DNA of 64,000 bases. Source: Periplaneta americana. Lineage: Eukaryota > Arthropoda > Insecta > Blattodea > Blattidae. A program made the position numbers and the translations under genes. The stretch lies in contig NC_091119.1 of the NCBI RefSeq assembly GCF_040183065.1, positions 64,776,392 through 64,840,391 on the forward strand, written 5' to 3'. The notes under the pieces were generated by a model that was not told the origin of the DNA, searched no databases, and saw nothing but the letters and a program-made list of their open reading frames with translations. Each line of letters begins with the position of its first letter. Position 1 is the first letter of the stretch. Shown here one piece after another: positions 33,255 to 45,235 of this stretch.

Positions 33255-36200
33255 CGTGGTGGGAATATAATGGTGAAGCAGTGCGCAGCCTCGCCCGTTC
33301 TCCTACTACGTGATGACGTCACGCGGGAAGCATTGCAGACTCTCTCGCAGCTTGCTAGCTTAGCTTAGCTCAGCTCAGTTGCGTAAGGTTTTGGAAGTGG
33401 GGTAGGTTAATTGATTATAAATACCAATAAGCTGTATTAACTAATCCCTTCCCTACTAACGTCTTGTCAGGAATGTGATGCGCTCCCAAAGCATAGCCGT
33501 CTAGACATGACGTCTTTGTGACCCTGCGACTTTTATTGACAGTTTCCATTCAAGCTGTCAAATGCAGTTTTTTAAAGCTGTCTATTTAGAGGGTTGTTGT
33601 TTGTTGTAAAATGATCTTTCGTGAAGAAGAGTTATTTTCCTCTAAATATACGCGAAAGATTTTCCAGAATTCTAACCGTTTGAATAAAAGTGCATTGAAG
33701 TTCTGTCCTGCATTCCAAGTGGAATGAACAAAGTTTAAGAAAGGCAATCAGAATCGAGGTCTTGTAAGAGTTATTGGCAGTAAAGTGACATGACAGAAAA
33801 GGTCTGTCTACGAAGCACAACATTCACATGGTCAACATAAAGGAAAAAAGGGTAACAATGAAGGGGAATAAGCAGTGGTGAAACTGAAGGGCGTAATAGA
33901 GTACAATAACGTTATGTTGTGGGTTGAGTGTCAGGTCAGCGTCAGAATGAAGTCTTATATCCCTTCTCCATTATGGAAAAATACGTAAAAAAAACTACAG
34001 AAATGTTTCTTCAATATAATGTTTATGGTACTTTTCAGCTTTTCAATGTCTACGTAATTGCATGTAAGACCGTGAAGGGAAGCAAACCCAGGAAGGAAAG
34101 GATCTATACAAATCTTCGACTTGACCTGGAAGCAGGCATTTTATAGAGTGTTAACCTTGCCTAACTGAAGTGTTAGTGAAAGGGGAGGGGATGCTGGAGT
34201 TACGACGACAATATTACAAGCAAACTGTTGGGCTTATTTCCCCCCCTCCCGTCATATACCTACCACCCACAGAAAAAGAAGCCAGCGAGAACCTGCAAAG
34301 TTTGTAAATCTCACAAGAAATCTTTTGTACTGGAATCTTTCGAAACTTAACATACTGTTCAAACTGTTACCAAATTATGAGTATAATATCACAATTTGTA
34401 GTAAAAGACCCATGTTTATTGCAAACGACCTCCACCTGCCTTTAAATGGCACTTACCGCACACCACCAATTCACTGTCTGCGCGTGGAGATTTAAATAGA
34501 GGTTCCAGGCAATAAACCCGTACTTTTAAATCTTACTGCATGAACTTAAAGGTAGCAACAAGCAAACTTTAGAAAAGAGTCAATAATGAACATTTGTTAA
34601 AGGCAGGTGACGAATTAATTACGTTCATTCTGGTGTACTGCTTTCGTTAGAAGATATCTTAAGTTCATGGACTTAACTCGGTTTGATCCATTCAGGGTGA
34701 TGGACAGAATACGTTCTGAATCAGACCTTCGATTTCAGGCTGGCTTTAAAGAGGCTGAAAATGTGAATTGCAACAAATGTCAAGTGTAGCATGATGAAGT
34801 GTCCCTAAAAGAAGGCAAATTCGAAAAAAAAAAAAAAAAAAAAAAAAAAACGTATTTTCGATAAAATGTGGACTTAACGCGTTTTGATTCCGAGCTCCTC
34901 AAATACGTTCAATAAAGTTTCATCGTCAACATTTTTACATTACTTAAAAAAAAACATCAGTTTTTCATTCCAGTGATTCTACATATTTCTTTTAGTAAAA
35001 TGTTCCTGCACACAATTTTAATATCTGAATATGTTTTACACAAATTAAGTCCACAATTTCCACATCTGACATTAATTTTGGTAATGTGAACGACTTGCTT
35101 GTTAGCAGCTAGTACTTGAAATAGACCTTGATTCACCCTCACTAACCACTTCTGTATTATCTTCCTCACTACCACTTTCTTTCTTCAACTCCGCCGGTTA
35201 ATTTCCAATAGCACTATAATATCACTTTCACCCAAAACATTAAGGCTACTATTATCTACAAAACAACTCATGTCTATGTTCTGTATCCCTGAATACAACT
35301 AGATTTGAATAAACACCAATAAAGAAAGAACAAATTTACCAACTCAAGTTTCTACACTGCAAGTAAATGGTAAAGTGGAGAATTGAAACAGTAAACGACT
35401 TTAACGGCATTACAAACAGTTACAACAACGGACAAAAATCACAGAATTCAAACTTGAAAATGTTTAAAAGTGTAGGTCATATGAAATGCCAAGGGTGGGT
35501 AAAATCTGTCCACTAACAAATACTTCAAATTATTAGTCTGCTATATTTGAAATCTGAAACAGAACACATGTGTGCATACTTTATCATGTTAGAGACAAAT
35601 AGAGTAAAGATGAAAGCTGTCAGATTTCATTAATTCAAAAAAAATTTAGAAAATAAAAAGGGTGGGCAGTTTTTTCCCCAACCGTGATAATGCTAGGGTT
35701 AAGCGAGAAAATAATTATTTTATGCCCATTGATTGACGCCTTTTTTGCTCCTCTATTGACATTCGAAACAAATGAATCCTTCCTCTACTGAAGCCTTTTC
35801 TGTGTGGAAGTTGTTAGAAGATACCACAGCTTTAACATTTTATGAGACATGTAATTAAGTCCTTTTAGCTTAGAAAGTTTTGAAGAACTATGAGAAAATT
35901 ATTCCCTTCTGCGGAGCGACTCATATGTGAAAAATTTTAACAATATGATACGCAGGAACATACCAGTTAATAGTTATTATAATGCTGTAATTACTCACGT
36001 TTCGTTATTTAGGTCTAATGCACTATCCTCTGATACATGTTCGTATGAATTGGTTTTGGAAGTGGCCTGAAGAGTAAATGAACTATTGGCAATGATGTCA
36101 TGAATTTCTTTTCTCCTCCGTTTTTCACATCTGTCCAATTATCTGTTATCTGTTGATTTTCGTTTCAAGCAAGACTGCGCCAGAGCTTTTGTGGGTACAG

Positions 36201-36827
36201 CGTCTACTTTCGGATTACGACTGCTTTTTGGTTCATAATTTAGGAGTTTCTGCTTTAAAGGTAACTTGATTCCTCAAAATGAAGTGAACATATTCGAGCT
36301 GAAACAACATTAAGTCTTAAGATTTTTACCCCCTTTCTTTTCCATCAAAGCAATCTATGGAATAAGTCAAACAATAAGTTTAACATGAAAATATATTTTG
36401 CAAATGAGTTGCGAAGCAAATAAAATTTAGTAACATGCGAGGAAACTCATCGTGCTGTAAATTGACTTCATCCTCCCTTCTACAAGCATGCAACCATTGT
36501 CTTGCCGAGTCTTCATTCCTCGAAAACCTATAATATTTTACGTCAGTTCCTTTTGTTTTTCGATTGTAACTCAACCAGATACTGCACATCCAGGCATACT
36601 AATAGCATGTGTCACATTAATAGCATTACTGATACAAGAATAACATTCAATATAATATATATAAACAAAGAATTAACACCGTGCACGTACACACAACAGC
36701 TGTTTGTTTTGTTCCTCGAGCACTGCGGAGCGAATTAGCGCGCCGCTGCTGCTTCCCAAGTGACGACATGCGCAGTAGAAAACGAGTTTGAGTCAACCGT
36801 CTGCTACACCATTATATTCCCACCACG
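33255..36827 (-). mobile_element. P-like (THAP-bearing) DNA transposon nested in the hAT element
   Basis: Perfect 8-bp duplications AGGGAAAG lie at 33247-33254 and 36828-36835. The inverted termini are CGTGGTGGGAATATAATGGT and its complement, about 26 of 27 matching. The 3573-bp interior has a THAP coding region near its right end on the minus strand, the place expected for the first exon of a P-element transposase. The catalytic part is not recognisable in the heavily decayed 33300-35950, which also contains a poly-A run (about 34824-34850) from a later insertion or slippage. It landed about 60 bp upstream of the hAT transposase start codon. Confidence 0.75.
35999..36597 (-). pseudogene. THAP-domain exons of the P-like element
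   Basis: The reading starts MPGCAVSG (first zinc cysteine) at 36597. It continues after a one-base frameshift as NRKTKGTDVKYYRFSRNEDS and ARQWLHACRRED, the conserved THAP core. A likely second exon (about 36278-35999) begins after TTGTTTCAG, reads LKQKLLNYEPKSSRNPK, and ends at AAC/GTGAGT. THAP domains are C2CH zinc-binding DNA-binding modules found in P transposases and THAP proteins. The last Cys and His are not intact. Confidence 0.72.
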
Positions 36828-37816
36828 AGGGAAAGAGCAACTGTTAATGAGCATTCAAATGAACCGTTGTTATTGAGATTCAATTGGACAAAAATACAAA
36901 GTTCCACTTATTGTTGCATTTCCTGGTAGTGTTAACACTAGGAGGGCCATTCTTTTAAATATTTTGTAACGGTTTACCCTACTAATTCGCAGTTTTACGA
37001 CTTTTCATAAATATTTCAAAAACACTCTTTCTCCAAAAATTGTGATTTTATGACACTCTGAAGGGCAGTACAGCTAATCGGTTTCAGACCGAAAACAGTC
37101 ATTTTTATAGTATAGTACTATATCTCTGAATCGGTAACAGCACATGTTGTGATTGTTGCCTGCTTCAAAACTAAGGTTGGTTCTTTGTCGGCATTTATGC
37201 CTCCAAACATGTTAAATTCGGTGAAATTTATTGCGAGTGTCGTGAGATTCAAAACATTTTGTTTCCTTTATCAATGGTTTCATGGCCGGTGTGAAGCAAA
37301 CTTTCCACTTTTTAAATGCCTTAAATTTCGCAGTGAATGCATGTATAAATTATAAAAAGTAAGAGTAAAATGCGAAACTTTACAGTGAGTTAGGCATTTT
37401 TAGGCGAATATTAACAAATTAGGCTCTAATAACCGTTTTAGGGCATTTTAGGGCACTATAAAACTCTTTAAATACCTTTCAATTTCCATGAAACACAAAT
37501 ATTAATAATTATTTTTACTTTTCTCCTAAAGAAACAAAATAGGCATTTGCCCTAGAATCCGATGTCTGATAATTACTTTGAACTTCTAATATACGATAAT
37601 AAAAATTTATCATACGTTTCTCATCCTCATACTTAAGGTAGGTATATTATTTGAAAAATGTATGAATCTTTGGTTTAACATAGAATTCCCACCAATCCAC
37701 TAAATCATAATATTTATTTTGCTTTGCCAGCCATTGATGCCATTGTTCTATAAAGTTTTGTTGTAATGATTTATCACCAAGGCAGGAAACATTTAACTTC
37801 CAATATGACCTTCCAA

Positions 37817-38037
37817 CAGTTTTGGAGGAAATTGCTAGGGAGGGGAAAACATGGAGCGAAGTGAAGAAGTTAGCTACAAATAGGGTCTGATAGAGGCACT
37901 TTGTGAATGTCCTATGCTCCTCATGAGGAGATACAGGAGTTTCAAATCAATCTTCTTAATGTATCCAGCTGTTTGCTGACAACATAAAGTCCACTATAGT
38001 CCACTGTAGAGATACAGGAGTTTGATTTGATTGATTA
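37817..38037 (+). mobile_element. LINE 3'-end fragment inserted in the Tx1-like LINE
   Basis: It is bounded by 12-bp duplications ATGACCTTCCAA (37805-37816 and 38038-38049). The plus strand encodes a LINE C-terminus (VLEEIAREGKTWSEVKKLAT) and ends ...GATACAGGAGTTTGATTTGATTGATTA. It is itself interrupted by 37943-38008. Confidence 0.85.
37943..38008 (-). mobile_element. 66-bp LINE 3' end nested in another LINE 3' end
   Basis: Perfect 15-bp duplications GAGATACAGGAGTTT lie at 37928-37942 and 38009-38023. On the minus strand the insert matches the 3' terminus of the LINE at 2408-2790 (CAGTGGACTATAGTGGAC, then CAGCTGGATACATTAAGAAG). This is an extreme 5' truncation. Confidence 0.9.
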
Positions 38038-38049
38038 ATGACCTTCCAA

Positions 38050-38779
38050 ATACAGGACGAGGAACATCTAAACGAATATGCAATAACACAGCAGAATGGT
38101 CGGAAATAGAAACCAGAACAGTTTCTATCGAACTAATCTGCGATGTTAATAACTGGGTTACATACATTCTGTCTAATCTAGAGGCCGAATTCCCAGTAAA
38201 AAATGTATATTGTGCCATATTGTTTTTTAGTATCCAAGCGTCAGAAAGTTTAAAGTCGGTAACTAATGTCTGTGAACTATTACTGGGAAGAAAATGTCCT
38301 GTCATATTTACTGGTCTTAAAACACAATTATAGTCTCCACCCATGATTAAAAATTTAGGTAGGGACCAAAGAAGATATGACACATCCTGGGCAAAGAACA
38401 GATTACAAGCCGTTCTTTTATTAGACCCTGAAGATGCATATAAATTTAAGAACATATTATAGTCTTTATAAATACCACTGATACCTTTCCCTGATGGAAG
38501 TTTTTCAACAGAGTGAAGATCAATCCCGTTCCTTGTTAAAATAGCAGTGCCTAAAGATTCTGATCCAACATTTACATAAACTGTATAACCAAAGATCTCT
38601 GAGAAATCATTTGTTTTAACTTCCTGGAGAAAGAGCACATCAACATCATTTGTTCGTAAGAAAATATTAACCAATTTCATTTTAACAGGACAAGAATTCC
38701 CGTGAAAATTTAGTGTCCTCACTATAGAGACAAGTGACATTTGTAAAATAAGAATAGCAAGTAACATAGTCTTCTGCAA
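38050..38779 (-). pseudogene. LINE ORF2 APE-type endonuclease domain
   Basis: The frame starts MQKTMLLAILILQM and reads TLNFHGNSC, DVLFLQEVKT (catalytic Glu), GTAILTRNGID, IMGGDYNCVL (Asp and Asn), SRLDRMYVT and ISDHSAVLL (catalytic His). This is the complete order of endonuclease motifs. The frame is open over the whole domain until the nested LINE tails at 38037. Confidence 0.9.
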
Positions 38780-38952
38780 AAGAATATATACAATGTTATA
38801 ACAGTAATCTATAATATCTCTACTCTTTTGTAGTTAATATACATAAACTTAATTTGACAACTATTGTACACAGATTGAATCCATTTGAATACTTAAATAC
38901 GGTAAATACAACATCCAGCATGGTTTGAACATGAGATGTAAACAGAGTTAAA

Positions 38953-40231
38953 TTACTCAGTGTGTCGTAACAGAGGGAAACCCAATTTACTACCTTCTCC
39001 CTTATAAGGATGTGTGCGGTGTCTAGTAACAGTACTGGTTTTCTTTATATTTTGCTGCCCTTTGTCTTCAGATGGTGTGTTAATCATGTCTTCCTGCTCC
39101 ATTTGTTGATACCAATCCTCCGTATGCTGCAGGTTCTTTGGGATGGATGTTGGTATCAAACCAGACTGCAAGCTACCGATGTTTTGGACATTATCAGGAG
39201 AATTGCTCAAGCCACCAGACTCTTCCATGTTGTTAGATGTTGAAGCACTGATGTCTTGTTTCTTCGTAGACATATTCCCTATGGCAGAATTATTCAACTG
39301 GTTTTCCATTTGCATTTCTGGTCCTCTCGTGTCATTATTTGTCTTTGCTTTCCATGCATATCAGCTGAAGGAAGTTCTTCAGCTGAATCAGTGTCCGAAT
39401 CAGGTATTGATTGTGGTACAGTCCCAGTATCTGTCTGCGATTTATCCATGTCTATTGTTGCGATGACTCTGTTTTTTATATCTTTACCTACGGGTTTTGC
39501 TATAACTGCATGCAATTCATTCTCGATGTTTGCCTTCACTGGTTTATTTTGATTATCGGCATTCACTAATCTTGTAGAAAGTTAGATGGGCCAGGTACAT
39601 CATAAGTTTCGGATGAGATGACTTTTGCAGTCACGTCAGTATTTACATTTACATGTGGCTGGAGTATGTCACAAAATATCAATCGCGTACGAGGTACAGT
39701 GTTTACCGGCATTTTCACACTTCTATTGGGACAAGTATGTCGAAGATGACTGGAACTATTACAAGAAAAACAAGTTTGTTCTTGCCCAGGATAAGTAATG
39801 TAGGCTTCATAACTGGCAATTATAAGATTCGTGGGAATAGGTTGATTGATCACCATTTGCACTACTCGTATGCCAGTATCTATTTTGTAATGATATCTGT
39901 GAGACCATTTTTCATTTTCTATTTGAAGCACTTTGCCAAAATTTTGTAAAATATTACGAATCCTATCATTGGGAACTTCTGGTGGGATATTTAATACACG
40001 GACGGAAACATAATCATCTTCAGCTGATGTAATTGTCATTATCGTCATAGCACCATTAAGTAATTCCACTACTGATGTTCCGGTATGTCGCTGTAAGTAT
40101 TGTTCATAATTGACAGAGGAAGTAAATTTTAAATATGCTGCATTTTGCTTACCAACAAGGTGAATGGTTTGTAGTTCATCATCCTTTATCTTCAATACTT
40201 CTTCTATCCAACAGTGAACATCTAAGGCAGT
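38953..40231 (-). pseudogene. LINE ORF1 with CCHC zinc knuckle, frameshifted
   Basis: The first part (40231-39566) reads DVHCWIEEVLKIKDDELQTI, then VRVLNIPPEVPNDRIRNIL and one zinc knuckle CFSCNSSSHLRHTCP. This is the nucleic-acid-binding ORF1 of a Tx1-like LINE. A frameshift near 39566 leads into a polar low-complexity C-terminus (39566-39294 and 39315-38953). The start codon is not clear: a TGA lies just upstream of 40231. Confidence 0.8.
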
Positions 40232-40838
40232 AGGTCATTGTTGCTCGCAATGTATGTTGACACACTATTTGAGTTGCCATTATATTCCTATTATCGATCG
40301 AACTATAACGTAACACAACAACAACTCCGCTTCCTAGTCACTCGGAACGATGTGCACTCCTCGCCTGTTGCTGGCATACTGTTTTTGTTACGGTCGTTTT
40401 GCTTTTTGCTTACGCAGTCTCATGAGGCAGCATATGATTAATATTCACTAGAGGAAGTATTGATACCAGACGTTTTCTTAAACATATTTGCTAGTTGAAT
40501 CCATTCATACTGATTGAAAAACTACAGAACTGCGGCTATAATGTTAAAGAAAATTGGTTTGGCTATAATTAAAACTTGGGTTATGGCTTAACAGCTAGGG
40601 TATTGTATGTCTTTTGATATTCATCAAGGCCGTACTAAAAATATTAATATGCTTGGGCTCGAAGAATCTATCACTTATTACTTTGTGTGCCAACAAACAG
40701 AAATTCCCCAAATCAACTCTTCTCTTTCTAGTGGTAAGTAATTCGATAATTTTTTTACAGCTGCTAAATTCATCTGTGCCCTAGGAAATGACAACTTCAG
40801 TGATATTGGTACTGTAATGGAAAATAAGACTGATAATA

Positions 40839-42684
40839 GAATCGGTGATTTGAAAAGGGAAACAAGTCCAAGTTCTGTAGTTTTGAGAAAACCAAGAAAA
40901 ACCGCATAAATTCCGAAGTTGGCTTTTGAGAAAATTATGTTGCACAGAAAACTTGTAGAACTATCCATTATTCATTATTTGAGCTATTCAAATACCTCAA
41001 ATTTGCATTTTTGTGACTTACAGAACACTTTTTATGTCTAGGACTTGTTTCCTTTATAAAATAATTCTATGTCATGTTGTGAAAAGTAACATAATATTTT
41101 CGTTATTGTTTTAATTGCTACATTATTAAACAAAACAATGCTGTGATACATTTCTCTTAAGGCCTGGTTAACATAACCTGCTATACAGACATTAAAAAAA
41201 TACGTAATAACGTATTACCATCTAGGCCTACTCATCAAGATCAACAACAATTGTTTGCCATGACAGAATGTTCTGGTAGAAGTACTGATGTTCATCTGGG
41301 ATATACTTCACTATTTTCCCAACATCTGCTATCTTCTTATTGTTGACTGGGACACCAGCTGTACCATATACTTTTCTGGAAGGCAGATCTGGACTTGCAT
41401 TACTTTTTGCCAACTTGAAAGAGTGCTGGATAATGCTGTCAATGTACTCACGTGCTTCGATGTAGCCAAAATGTTCTTTATCATAGGTTAGATCTTATAC
41501 TTTGAAAGAGTCAGCCCAGGTTCACAATGAGGACTGCCAGGACGAGGAAGGGCTTTGGTTGTTTTCTTGAAATACATCTGCCACCATGTTTCGAAATCCA
41601 TAACATCTTCAGACGTTACTATTGTTGCCTGGCTGATAATATTAGTGAAATATATTCAAGTGGAGTATACACTCGATCATGACGTCGGAGGACAGTCTTT
41701 ATGAGACCAAAGTCATGGTCATATGGGAAAAAAGAGTATGGCCTCTTTTAGGTAAGTATTGGTATATAATATTGAATTTTCCTATCATCTTTAATCACAG
41801 TAAAAATCGCACAACTGTGTGATTTCTGTTTTGTCCACCATAAGAATCGCTGAATACATAAAGTGTCTTCACAGTTGGTGGAAGCTGATTAAAGTAATCT
41901 TGCAAAAAGGTACAAACTTCATCTGGGCCTCTTTTGGCCTAATCTTCATGACATATAAAGAAGTGTGCATTGTCTGACTTTATATCATGTATGCAAAATA
42001 AATAAAGCCATAGTTTTCGCTGATAAAATATTTCCAGTACAGGCAAAGCTGGAAGTTGGATATTCTACATGTAATTCCAAACTATAGCTGCAACACTGTC
42101 TTCTTTTTTTTTTTTTCAATTTTTTTTTTTACTTCCTCTAATTTCTTATAAAACTTAGCTGCTCATCTTTTATGAATCACTAATTCCGCAACTCCAGCCC
42201 TTTGAGTATTTTCATCCAGTGATGTAGATTTGATCTTTACTTCTAAGTCCTCGCACTTCGAACAGACATCCACCTGAGGAACTCCTTTCCTCTGATTCTT
42301 TCTTGAAGATTCACCTTCAGAACCATCTATCGTAAGCAGCACAAAAATAACTAATAATATTAATATTTACTACAGGCAGGTATCAAAACAAACAATATTA
42401 CAGTATTACAAACATACTCTATTAATCAAGTAAATAAATCTTACCAACACAAAAATAAAACAAACAATGAGTAATCAATATTATCTATTATTTGAAGACG
42501 GTAACTAGTCCAGGACTTATTTCCCTTATAAAATCAATGAGTAATCTGCTACTACAAGCACAGTTTATGCAGGACAACTTTCTCTTTTACACCAATAAAA
42601 GCCGAAGGACTAACAAACAAAATGTATATCTCAGCTCAATTTCGCAAAATTGTGGACTTGTTTCCCTTTTCAAATCACCGATTC
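40839..42684 (-). mobile_element. Putative element bounded by a 31-nt perfect inverted repeat
   Basis: The 31 bases at 40839-40869 (GAATCGGTGATTTGAAAAGG onwards) are exactly complementary to 42654-42684. Two diverged direct copies of the related motif GGACTTGTTTCC...TATAAAAT occur at about 41039 and 42509. Between them lies the decayed gene below. I could not find target duplications, so the true boundaries and class are open. Confidence 0.5.
41228..42330 (-). pseudogene. Decayed multi-copy insect protein of unknown function (DUF7869-like)
   Basis: In broken minus frames: VDVCSKCEDLEVKIKS (about 42280), IQLPALPV and CIHDIKSDNAHFFICHED (42060-41960), FNQLPPTVKTLYVFSDS with GGQNRNH (41900-41820), YLPKRGH, then DFETWWQMYFKKTTKALP (about 41590), VYGTAGVPV and IPDEHQYFYQNILSW (41360-41280). 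At least five frameshifts or stops and a poly-A run at 42105-42130 break it. I recognise the family only as a repeated insect protein, possibly transposon-encoded with an RNase H-like fold; function unknown. Confidence 0.6.
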
Positions 42685-42890
42685 AATTACAGGTTATGTT
42701 TACTGTATTTACCCATATTCCTATATTCGCAATTATACATTATAATAAGCATAATGTCATGCATGACACCCCCGCACTTTCAATTTGTATTTTAATTAAC
42801 TTATTTATTACGATACTGAGTTGTACTGAATTTTATTTATCGACTATCTACGGGGGGAACATAACAGTATGTAGGCTCCTAGATCATACT

Positions 42891-44037
42891 CTAAGGTAGA
42901 CTACATTTCATGGAGGGGACCTCCTCATAAACCTCATAGGAAGCATTCTGACGGATTGAAGATGCGATGAGAGAACGAACCGTATTATGTCTGTTGATTC
43001 GGAGCAATTCTCCATGATGGCAGAAACCCAAGACGTGAGGAAGCATTTCTTGCTCGTCGCATCTTCTGCAACGGGTTGAGTCAAGAGTTCTACCAGGGAG
43101 AGTACGTACAGGTATTGTATTACAGTTCATCTTAATGGCTTGCGTCCACTGACTGCTCGAAAGTCCCTTTTTGGTTGAGATCCACGAATTACCTTTCTTC
43201 CAGTGAGAATAGAAAACAACTCCCAAACCTCTACTTTTCAATTTGCTCCATTGATGAAAAGAATCTTCATGCAATGCTTTTCTTAGTTTTTGAGAAGAAA
43301 TACGTTCAGAGCAATCCAAGGTAATTGGTTATTGTTTGATGCAATGTTCAATTTCGTTTGGAAGATTCCGAATGGCTGCTACATGAGGGTTGTCAACGTG
43401 TAAAAGTCTTTGACAAATATTGAAATGCTGAAGGTAAGCTTCCCACTGGGCTTTAAAGACTCCTAAACCTCGCAATCTTCTTAGTGCATACAACATAGCA
43501 TCCGGGGTGTCAGTAGGAATGTTAATTATTTCCTTAACAGCACTGCGAATTAATTTGTCAATATCAGATAGAAATGTCACTTTAAGATCTTTTAAAGGAG
43601 CACATTGGAAGGGGTAAATCAACTGAGGCCAGATGTACTGATTTAATATATTTATCTTTTGGTCCGGCATTAGTAAGGGTGAAGTGACCAGCTGATTAAG
43701 ATTTTTTGTCAGTTTTTCAATTAGTTCCGCGGCATTAAATTTTATTTCATCATTAAAAGTAATGCCAAGATATCTGATGACTTCATCTGATTTGATGCAA
43801 GATATTTCTTGTCCATCGATCAAGGTAAGGGAATCAGAGCAGAGACATCCTTTACGTAGGTGTATAACATTACTTTTATGCGGGTTTACTTCAAGACCAA
43901 TTCTAGCTAAGGAATTCATAGTCAGCGATGTTCAATATTGAGCGGCAGATTTATTTTTACAAAGTAATATGAGATCATCCGCAAATGCAAGAATGGAAAG
44001 ATTATTTAATTGAGGTGATATATTGTATCCATATTAT
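42891..44037 (-). pseudogene. R2-like non-LTR retrotransposon, C-terminal RT and zinc region
   Basis: The minus strand begins with LAFADDLILLCKNKSAAQY, an intact ADD catalytic box near 44000. It continues with GLEVNPHKSNVIHL, VIRYLGITF and LRRLRGLGVFKAQWEAYLQH (43919-43329). The last frame (43319-42891) has the R2-type finger CRRCDEQEMLPHVLGFCHHG and YEVYEEVPS. A stop after AAQY and a frame change near 43325 show decay, and the 5' part is missing. Confidence 0.83.
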
Positions 44038-44599
44038 TTTATTATTTATAAGTGTTATTATTACTCTTTAATCATTTATTTTAATTCATATTGAGTATTT
44101 CTTCTGTGGACACCAGAGCTTGGCAGACAGCACCTCGTGGTGGAATTGAGAAATTATCCAATTTCAGGAAAATATTACTATTGTCAAGGCCGTATATAAA
44201 AAAGCGAAGGGAACATCAAGTCGGCCGTAACAGATTACACTTAATCCGGCTTATGAACCCCTCTCATATATATATTTCTAAGCCCTCTTGACAAATATTG
44301 AGCGGCATTGTATTCAACCTTTCTTTATTCTTGATCATTCTACAAACAAAAGCTAACAATGTCAACAATTAACAAAAGAATGTTCACATCTAGAAAGGAA
44401 ACATCCTTACATAACAATTATCTTAAGCAACTTCAAATTACTTTTAATTACGTAATGTCTATTCTTATAAATATTATCAAGGATTCTCCTCAAATATTAT
44501 ATATTCATCTCCCTTGTGGTCACTCAAATTCTTTGGGCTGTTGTCTTTAATGCTGGGATAAAAAAAATATATGCAGTCCAGGACCGTATTATGAGTTTC

Positions 44600-45000
44600 T
44601 AGATACTGTTGTAGATAGTAAGAATTATAGACGTTCACAAATTGGATTGAATTGTTCAATGTTACTCTACACCTCGCTTGTACGACCTCTTTTAACTTAC
44701 GCAGCACCAGTGAGTAAGACTCACATGCATCGCCTACACGTTCTTCAGAACAAGTTTCTGCGAACAGCAACAGTAGCCTACTCCTGTGGTTTGTGAAGAA
44801 ATGGGAATTATTCCACTAGAACAGTCTATCTATTCTATATCAAAATCTTTATTCAAGAAACTTCCTGGGACTGTGACGTATAACATTGTCCTGGGACTGT
44901 GACATAACATTGGAGCAAGATCTTGTCAGCCATCTAGACTTAAAAGGAAACTACCTCAGGAATCTTTCTTAGCAATACAGATGATTCTTCATAAATTTTA
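44600..45000 (+). pseudogene. Jockey-like LINE C-terminal fragment
   Basis: The plus strand reads LYTSLVRPLLTYAAPV, KTHMHRLHVLQNKFLRTAT, EMGIIPLEQSIYSISKSLF and PSRLKRKLPQESF in shifting frames. This is the thumb and C-terminal part of a Jockey-type ORF2. The region 44040-44590 to its left has nothing I can assign. Confidence 0.7.
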
Positions 45001-45235
45001 ATCACAGTAACACAGAAACTCAGCATTATATTTTATCATGTAGGCCTATTTATTTCTCACATTTCACAGAAATTATTAATTAATTATTTTAATTAGTGGA
45101 GCCCTTACAGCCAACCTGATCATGCTATTTTATTTGGGATATGCCTTAATTTAACAGTGTCAAGTATAGCAAGTTTGCTGTCACAAATAAATCAATTAAT
45201 CTTGATTACACAACTTTTAACACTGTATCACTTCA

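Larger units (their letters stand above)
31135..37568 (-). mobile_element. hAT transposon with BED-finger transposase, inserted in the LINE
   Basis: Perfect 8-bp duplications ATAATTAC lie at 31127-31134 and 37569-37576. The termini are TAGACATCGGATTTTTAGG and, reverse-complemented, CAGACATCGGATTCTAGGG. TTTTAGGC motifs repeat in both subterminal regions, as is common in hAT elements. After removing the P-like insertion (33255-36827 plus one 8-bp duplication), the hAT element is about 2.85 kb, a normal size. The stretch 36836-37568 is its non-coding 5' side; 31135-31447 its 3' side. Confidence 0.9.
28640..40235 (-). mobile_element. Tx1/L1-like LINE, near full length, split by nested insertions
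   Basis: Minus-strand order is ORF1 (about 40231-38953), endonuclease (38779-38050), linker (37804-37577 and 31126-30660), RT (30654-29677) and C-terminal region (29645-28783). Removing the hAT insertion (31135-37568) and the LINE 3' ends (37817-38037) restores a continuous element of about 5 kb. Each junction has an exact target duplication. Clade assignment rests on the CCHC ORF1 and on RT motifs such as LNYDYKLLARVL and AVSGRSIFN; it is provisional. Confidence 0.85.
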
